Shown here: positions 5,784-9,734 of the stretch, one piece after another | Layout of the letters: each line of letters starts with the position of its first letter | How positions within the stretch are numbered: position 1 is the first letter of the stretch | Assembly: GCA_003486705.1 (NCBI GenBank) | Contig: DNGE01000063.1 | Span: forward strand, 2,323 to 12,056 | Source: Bacillota bacterium | Lineage (GTDB): Bacteria > Bacillota_I > Bacilli_A > MOL361 > Turicibacteraceae | Length of the DNA stretch: 9,734 bases | Reading direction: 5' to 3' | Translations under genes and position numbers: made by a program | The notes under the pieces: generated by a model | Databases searched by the model: none | Told to the model about the DNA's origin: nothing | The model's input: the letters and a program-made list of their open reading frames with translations, nothing else

Positions 5784-6081
5784 AGTTTAGTAATATTAAA
5801 CACGAACAGGTAACTAAGGTAAAAAAGTGAAAAAAAGTTTATTTTTTGAAAAAAAGTTATTGATTTACAAAAAAATGTATAATATTATTAACATCGTTCG
5901 TTGGAACTGTGAGAATAGATCATTACAACATGAGTTTATTTGCCATGTTTTTAGTTTAAACCTATTAATTACCAAAAATACGAACGATTATTTTGCTAAA
6001 AAATTATAATGTGTAAAAAAAAGTGATGTAAATCAACAGAAGTTGTTTTTTTTTGCTCAAATAGTTTACAAATATTAAACA
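5784..6081. repeat. Duplicated 19-nt operator-like element upstream of speA
   Basis: AGTTTAGTAATATTAAACA (5784-5802) and AGTTTACAAATATTAAACA (6063-6081) are 17/19 identical. Each is an imperfect palindrome with outer arms GTTTA / TAAAC. The downstream copy overlaps the -35 box of the best speA promoter, where a bound repressor would block transcription. The spacing of 279 bp could allow looping. I do not recognise the consensus as a known Firmicute operator. Confidence 0.5.
5856..6054 (+). ncRNA. Possible structured leader or small RNA upstream of speA
   Basis: A perfect -10 box TATAAT (5878-5883) with only a weak -35 (GTTATT, 5856-5861, 16-bp spacer) could start a transcript near 5890. Just downstream, ATCGTTCGT (5893-5901) is perfectly complementary to ACGAACGAT (5980-5988). 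TGG (5902-5904) can extend the helix with CCA (5972-5974) across a bulge, and an internal hairpin AACATG (5927-5932) / CATGTT (5944-5949) lies inside. At 6034-6045 a short CAAC-AGAA-GTTG hairpin is followed by nine Ts (6046-6054), terminator-like but weak. Promoter, closed multi-helix fold and U-tract make an attenuator-like outline, but each piece is modest and no known riboswitch consensus is recognised. Confidence 0.35.
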
Positions 6082-6094
6082 AAAAGAGTAATAT
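6065..6094 (+). promoter_or_regulatory. Candidate promoter of the spe operon
   Basis: TTTACA (6065-6070), an 18-bp spacer and TAATAT (6089-6094) give a start near 6101 and a leader of about 45 nt ending in AGGGAGG. The -35 lies within the second copy of the 19-nt operator-like element. Confidence 0.5.
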
Positions 6095-6145
6095 TTTATA
6101 ACTTTAAAGAATTTATGTAACGATTGAACTTAGGGAGGTGTGCCA

Positions 6146-7681
6146 ATGCAACAACCTTTCATTCGTAAGGTGGCATCATTACCGCTTTATAGTAACGAAG
6201 ATATCGCATGGTTAGAAAGACATAAAAATATGCCATTACTTCATGCACTAAAAGATTATTCTAAACATGATATTGTACCATTTGATGTTCCAGGTCATAA
6301 ACGTGGACGAGGTGTGCCAATCTTGAATGAGTTTTTTGGTCATGATTTATTGCAAATGGATGTGAATTCATTACCATTGCTCGACAATGCTTCACATCCA
6401 ACAGGTGTCATAAAAGAAGCACAAACCTTATTAGCAGAAGCTTATCAGGCGGATGAAGCCTTCTTTATTACAAATGGGACAACATCAGCGATACACTGTA
6501 TGTTAATGAGTGTATTAGAACCGGGCGATAAAGTATTACTTCCTCGAAACATCCATAAATCAGCAATGAACGGCTTGATTTTATGTGGAGCCATTCCCGT
6601 CTATGTCAAAACACAAATGACACATGATGGATTAGTTGGAAACGTTGAAGTTCATGACATTGAGGAAATGCTAAATCTTCATCCGGATACTAAAGCGGTG
6701 TTTGTTTTAAACCCGACGTACTATGGGTACACGGCAGATCTTGAAAAAATTGTGCAAATATGCCATGAAAAAGAGGTATTAGTTTTAGTAGATGAAGCAC
6801 ATGGTGCACATTTACCATTCCATGAAGAACTACCTAAAAGCGGAATGGAATGTGGCGCAGATATGTCGTGTGTCAGTATTCATAAAACAGGGGGTGCCTT
6901 AACACAAGCCTCTGCCTTGTTGATTAATCACAAGCGAGTCAACGCTAAAAAAGTGAGGCAAGTCATTAATATGTTACAGTCAACGTCATGTTCTTACTTA
7001 TTAATGAGTAGTTTAGACGGGGCACGTCAAAACTTGGTTTTAAACGGAAGAAACCAATTGACACACGTTCTAAATCTAAGTACGATGGCACGCAAGCGTC
7101 TAGATAACATTAAAGGCATTAAAGTGGTTGAAGCTATTTCAAATCAAGTCGGCCAGTATGACATTACAAAACTTGGAATCAATGTGAGCGGCTTAGGTCT
7201 GAGTGGCTTTGAGGTATACGAACTCATGTGGAAACAATTCAATATCCAACTAGAGATGCCAGATTTCAATCACGTACTAGCGATTATGAGTTTAGGTGAT
7301 TGCGAAGAACACATCGAACGCTTAATCACAGCATTTGACATCATATCGAAGCACTATGCCAAAGCTACTAAATCAAAAATTATTCAAAAGATACAATACG
7401 TCCAACCGAAAGTCAGTGTCTCGCCACGCGTTGCGTATTATTCAGACAAAGAGGCTGTGCCACTTGAGCAAGCACACGGTCGACTTTGTGGCGAGTCTAT
7501 TATGGCGTACCCGCCAGGTATTCCAATTATTGCCCCGGGTGAAGTCATGACGAAGGAGATTATCCATCGAATTCAAACACTAAAAACAAGTGGTGCTTTT
7601 ATGACAGATAGTTATGATCGTACACTTGAAAAAATATTAGTACTTACAAATGAACAGGAAGACATTAAAGGAGAGATATAA
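6146..7681 (+). CDS. speA: Arginine decarboxylase, PLP-dependent, SpeA type
   Basis: A 511-residue enzyme of the Orn/Lys/Arg decarboxylase fold-III-like (aspartate aminotransferase fold) family, short Bacillus form lacking the response-regulator-like wing domain. Motifs: PGHKRG (49-54), TNGTTSA (109-115, PLP phosphate), NPTYYG (189-194), DEAHGAH (216-222, Asp216 to the PLP ring nitrogen) and SIHKTGG with Lys247 as the Schiff-base lysine. The C-terminal domain includes YPPGIPIIAPGE. It converts arginine to agmatine and CO2. Lysine or ornithine specificity cannot be excluded from motifs alone, but the agmatinase gene in the same operon argues for arginine. The N terminus is about 25 residues longer than B. 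subtilis SpeA as I recall it. The ATG at 6146 follows AGGGAGG (6132-6138); a GTG at 6140 overlaps that site and is not favoured. First gene of the operon, 1 nt from speD. Confidence 0.93.
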   Translation: MQQPFIRKVASLPLYSNEDIAWLERHKNMPLLHALKDYSKHDIVPFDVPGHKRGRGVPILNEFFGHDLLQMDVNSLPLLDNASHPTGVIKEAQTLLAEAYQADEAFFITNGTTSAIHCMLMSVLEPGDKVLLPRNIHKSAMNGLILCGAIPVYVKTQMTHDGLVGNVEVHDIEEMLNLHPDTKAVFVLNPTYYGYTADLEKIVQICHEKEVLVLVDEAHGAHLPFHEELPKSGMECGADMSCVSIHKTGGALTQASALLINHKRVNAKKVRQVINMLQSTSCSYLLMSSLDGARQNLVLNGRNQLTHVLNLSTMARKRLDNIKGIKVVEAISNQVGQYDITKLGINVSGLGLSGFEVYELMWKQFNIQLEMPDFNHVLAIMSLGDCEEHIERLITAFDIISKHYAKATKSKIIQKIQYVQPKVSVSPRVAYYSDKEAVPLEQAHGRLCGESIMAYPPGIPIIAPGEVMTKEIIHRIQTLKTSGAFMTDSYDRTLEKILVLTNEQEDIKGEI

Positions 7682-7682
7682 C

Positions 7683-8108
7683 ATGCATAACGTACAAACT
7701 TTAGGAAGACACATTTTAGTGGAATATTACAACTGTGATCAAGACATGTTGAAAAATCCAGAATTAATTGAAAAATACATGAATGAAGCAGCTTTAAATG
7801 CAAAGGCAACAATTGTAGATTCAGTCTTCCATCATTTTAATCCATGGGGTGTTAGTGGGGCAGTCATTGTTGCTGAATCACACTTAACGATTCATACTTG
7901 GCCAGAATATGGATTCGCTTCGGCAGACTTCTTTACTTGTGGGGATATTGACCCATGGAAGAGCTTTGAATTACTTGAACAAGTATTAAAAGCAGAATTC
8001 AGTGAATCAGTTGAAATTCCACGTGGATTAACAGCAAAAATCCGCAAGCATTCACCACTTGAATTAGGTGACATGTGCCATAAACCAAACGAAGTCGTTG
8101 GAGCTTAA
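7683..8108 (+). CDS. speD: S-adenosylmethionine decarboxylase proenzyme, class 1B
   Basis: A 141-residue proenzyme that cleaves itself between Glu65 and Ser66 in AESHLTIHTWPE; Ser66 becomes the pyruvoyl cofactor of the alpha chain. His71 and Cys86 (FFTCGD) match the processing histidine and catalytic cysteine of the Thermotoga-type enzyme. The product, decarboxylated AdoMet, is the aminopropyl donor for SpeE. The ATG at 7683 lies 1 nt after the speA stop, with AAGGAGA (7668-7674) 8 nt upstream inside the end of speA, so the two are probably translationally coupled. An in-frame ATG at 7650 would overlap speA and add residues not typical of the family. The C-terminal tail after about residue 125 (ELGDMCHKPNEVVGA) is slightly longer than usual. 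Confidence 0.97.
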   Translation: MHNVQTLGRHILVEYYNCDQDMLKNPELIEKYMNEAALNAKATIVDSVFHHFNPWGVSGAVIVAESHLTIHTWPEYGFASADFFTCGDIDPWKSFELLEQVLKAEFSESVEIPRGLTAKIRKHSPLELGDMCHKPNEVVGA

Positions 8109-8136
8109 GTATTTTATAAGATAGATCAATTATCAA

Positions 8137-8222
8137 TTGCACCTACTAGCAAAACCTAAAAAACACTAACAAATCATATGAGCTCATATGATTTGTTAGG
8201 AGATGAGGTGCAAGTAAGGTGA
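8137..8222 (+). promoter_or_regulatory. Structured speD-speE intergenic element with 34-nt perfect palindrome
   Basis: The 147-nt gap between speD and speE holds a perfect 34-nt palindrome (8166-8199; left half CTAACAAATCATATGAG). It is enclosed by a perfect 8-bp long-range helix, TTGCACCT (8137-8144) with AGGTGCAA (8206-8213). Just downstream, AGGT (8217-8220), part of the Shine-Dalgarno AAGGTGA (8216-8222), can pair with ACCT (8154-8157) inside the enclosed loop, an H-type pseudoknot, or with CACCT (8140-8144) as an alternative to the long helix. No U-tract follows, so it is not a plain terminator. It may be a translational control element, an RNase processing site or a protein-binding dyad. 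No known riboswitch consensus is recognised. Confidence 0.6.
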
Positions 8223-8255
8223 AATTGTATGTGTTATAGAAAAGGAAGTGTTAAT

Positions 8256-9116
8256 ATGCAATTTTGGTATACAGAAGAATGGACAGATGAAGTAAGATTT
8301 TCAATTAAAGTCGATCAGCAATTATATTCGAAAACATCTGAATTTCAAGCAGTGGATGTGTTTCAATCTAAAGAGTTTGGTAAATTCTTAACACTTGATG
8401 GATTAATGATGGTCAATGAAAAAGATGAATTTGTTTATCATGATATGATTGTTCACCCAGCTATGGCAGTTAACCCTGATATTAAGAAAGTATTAGTCAT
8501 CGGTGGTGGAGATGGGGGAACGGTACGTGAGTTAACGCGCTATCCTTCAATTGAAAAAATCGATATGGTTGAAATTGATGAACTAGTTGTCATTGCCTCA
8601 AAAGAGTTTTTACCAATTTGTGCATCAAAACTTGATGATTCTCGCGTCAATTTATATTTTGAAGATGGTGTTGCATTCGTTGCAAATTCACAATCAGCTG
8701 CTTATGATTTAATTATTGTGGACTCAACAGATCCAATCGGACCTGGGGAAGGATTGTTCACAACGGAATTCTACCAAAACTGTTTCCGTGTTTTGTCTGA
8801 AAATGGTATTCTAGTGAATCAAAATGAAAGTCCATATTTTGCTCATAATGCGCGTGAAATGAAACGAGCGCACGACAAAATTAAGACGTTATTCCCAGTC
8901 GCAAGCGTTTATCAAGCTCATATCCCAACTTATCCATCAGGTCACTGGTTATTCGGCTTTGCATCAAAGAAATTTGATCCGATTAAAGATGTTCAAGTTG
9001 ATGAGTGGTCAGCGTTTGGATTAAAAACAAAGTATTACAACACAGATTTACATATCGGTTGCTTTATGTTACCAACCTTTGTAAAGGAGATGCTTGAGGA
9101 TGAAACGACTACTTAA
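8256..9116 (+). CDS. speE: Spermidine synthase SpeE
   Basis: A 286-residue cytosolic aminopropyltransferase that makes spermidine and methylthioadenosine from putrescine and decarboxylated AdoMet. Motifs: an N-terminal beta domain with LDGLMMVNEKDEFVYHDM (47-64), Rossmann loop VIGGGDGG (81-88), EID (106-108) for the nucleoside, EDG (136-138), VDSTDP (155-160, Asp156 the likely catalytic aspartate) and IPTYPSGHW (223-231) lining the amine site. The start at 8256 fits the family (MQFWYTEEWT) and has AAAGGAAG (8241-8248) 7 nt upstream. An in-frame ATG at 8229 also has a good site (AAGGTGA, 8216-8222) and would add nine residues, MCYRKGSVN, so a second start is possible. The gene is separated from speD by the structured gap and overlaps speB by 17 nt. 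Confidence 0.95.
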   Translation: MQFWYTEEWTDEVRFSIKVDQQLYSKTSEFQAVDVFQSKEFGKFLTLDGLMMVNEKDEFVYHDMIVHPAMAVNPDIKKVLVIGGGDGGTVRELTRYPSIEKIDMVEIDELVVIASKEFLPICASKLDDSRVNLYFEDGVAFVANSQSAAYDLIIVDSTDPIGPGEGLFTTEFYQNCFRVLSENGILVNQNESPYFAHNAREMKRAHDKIKTLFPVASVYQAHIPTYPSGHWLFGFASKKFDPIKDVQVDEWSAFGLKTKYYNTDLHIGCFMLPTFVKEMLEDETTT

Positions 9117-9734
9117 TCAAAACATTACATTTTTAGGAATGGACACAGCCTATGAAGACAGCTCAGTTGTTGTCTTCGGTGCGCCATTTGATGGGACAAC
9201 GTCATATCGACCGGGGACTCGCTTTGCTGCAAAGCAAATGCGCGTCGAATCGGATGGCATTGAAACGTATAGCCCGCGTTTAGATTTAGACTTAGAAGAT
9301 TACAACATCTGCGACATTGGAGACGTTGAATTATCAAACGGAAACACAGTGAAAATCTTGTCTGAGATTGAACAAGTTGTGGAACGAACATTATGGGATG
9401 GTAAAAAACCATTTATGATTGGTGGCGAACACTTAGTGACGCTACCGGCTGTAAAAGCCATTTTAAAATATCACCCTGATATGGTCATTTTACACTTTGA
9501 TGCGCACACGGATTTACGTGAAACGTATAACAATGAAGCGTTATCTCATGCAACCGTGATTCGTCGTGTATGGGATTTAGTCGGTGATAATCGAATTTAT
9601 CAATTCGGTATTCGTTCAGGGATGAAAGAAGAATTTGATTTTGCATTAAAAGATAAACATACGACAATGGAACCTTTTACAATTAATAGCATTGGTGATG
9701 TCTTAAATACATTAGGTGGGAAAAAAGTTTATGT
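9100..9734 (+). CDS. speB: Agmatinase SpeB (partial, cut by window end)
   Basis: The first 211 codons of a ureohydrolase-family enzyme; the frame stays open to the window end. It hydrolyses agmatine to putrescine and urea. Visible motifs: VVFGAPFDGTTSYRPGTR (24-41), GGEH (108-111, Mn ligand His111), HFDAHTDLR (132-140; Asp134, His136, Asp138 bind the two Mn ions) and FGIRSGMKEEF (169-179), a stretch typical of Bacillus-type agmatinases. The third metal motif (DxDxxDP) would lie just past the window. The ATG at 9100 is inside the end of speE in another frame (17-nt overlap), with AAAGGAGA (9083-9090) 9 nt upstream, so translation is coupled. Agmatinase, rather than arginase or guanidinase, is supported by the operon partners. 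Confidence 0.95.
   Translation, partial: MKRLLNQNITFLGMDTAYEDSSVVVFGAPFDGTTSYRPGTRFAAKQMRVESDGIETYSPRLDLDLEDYNICDIGDVELSNGNTVKILSEIEQVVERTLWDGKKPFMIGGEHLVTLPAVKAILKYHPDMVILHFDAHTDLRETYNNEALSHATVIRRVWDLVGDNRIYQFGIRSGMKEEFDFALKDKHTTMEPFTINSIGDVLNTLGGKKVY

Noticed and set aside
5827..6009. 60-codon GTG-start frame upstream of speA, considered as a leader peptide
   Set aside because: It has a weak AAGGT site, but the peptide is low-complexity (K/N/I/F-rich), lacks an arginine or other regulatory codon run, and the region reads better as non-coding control DNA. Ribosome profiling could overturn this.
8145..8170. Resemblance of the A-rich CTAGC...AAAAAACACTAA stretch to a preQ1-I riboswitch tail
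   Set aside because: The required P1 stem cannot form: the flanking ACCT segments are identical rather than complementary, and the gene context is polyamine synthesis.
8166..8199. 34-nt palindrome as an intrinsic terminator of speD
   Set aside because: The stem is AT-rich and the bases after it (GAGATGAGG) are not a T-tract; the speE gene follows and needs transcription.
8203..8217. Four-codon mini-ORF (ATG AGG TGC AAG TAA) considered as a polyamine-responsive upstream ORF
   Set aside because: The only nearby AGGAG directly abuts the ATG with no usable spacing, and such a short frame is expected by chance.

Overview
The window is AT-rich, every supported gene lies on the + strand, and start sites carry strong AGGAGG-type ribosome binding sites. 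Most transcription units end in short GC hairpins with T-tracts. This fits a low-GC Gram-positive bacterium (Bacillota). The protein styles, with a SpeA/SpeD/SpeE/SpeB set of the Bacillus type and a phi-LC3-like holin, fit a gut Firmicute such as Turicibacter, but that genus is a guess from general impression, not something the sequence proves.

Layout. Bases 1-798 hold no convincing gene: they are AT-rich and carry three copies of a TCCGCTTTTTT repeat, a perfect 13-bp inverted repeat (580-611) and an array of TGTATACA palindromes spaced about one helical turn apart (631-711). Directly downstream is a gene (799-1659) for a protein with an N-terminal ribbon-helix-helix DNA-binding fold and a very long coiled coil. 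Array plus protein look like a self-contained DNA-binding or partition-like cassette. Next come a promoter-driven gene of unknown function with a regular cysteine pattern (1867-2370), a lipoprotein serine hydrolase of the beta-lactamase/PBP superfamily (2549-3679), a calcineurin-like metallophosphoesterase (3802-4653), an orphan phi-LC3-type holin (4782-5066) and methionine sulfoxide reductase B (5183-5626). These look largely monocistronic, most of them having their own terminator.

The right third (6146-9734) is a polyamine operon, speA-speD-speE-speB. SpeA (arginine decarboxylase type) makes agmatine, SpeB (cut by the window end) turns agmatine into putrescine, SpeD makes decarboxylated AdoMet, and SpeE joins the two into spermidine. 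speA/speD are 1 nt apart and speE/speB overlap by 17 nt, but speD and speE are separated by a 147-nt gap. That gap holds a perfect 34-nt palindrome enclosed by an 8-bp long-range helix, with a possible pseudoknot onto a Shine-Dalgarno sequence. The 519-nt gap upstream of speA holds a duplicated 19-nt operator-like element, one copy over the likely -35 box, and a possible structured leader. These two non-coding stretches and the array/coiled-coil cassette are the parts most likely to hold undescribed biology.
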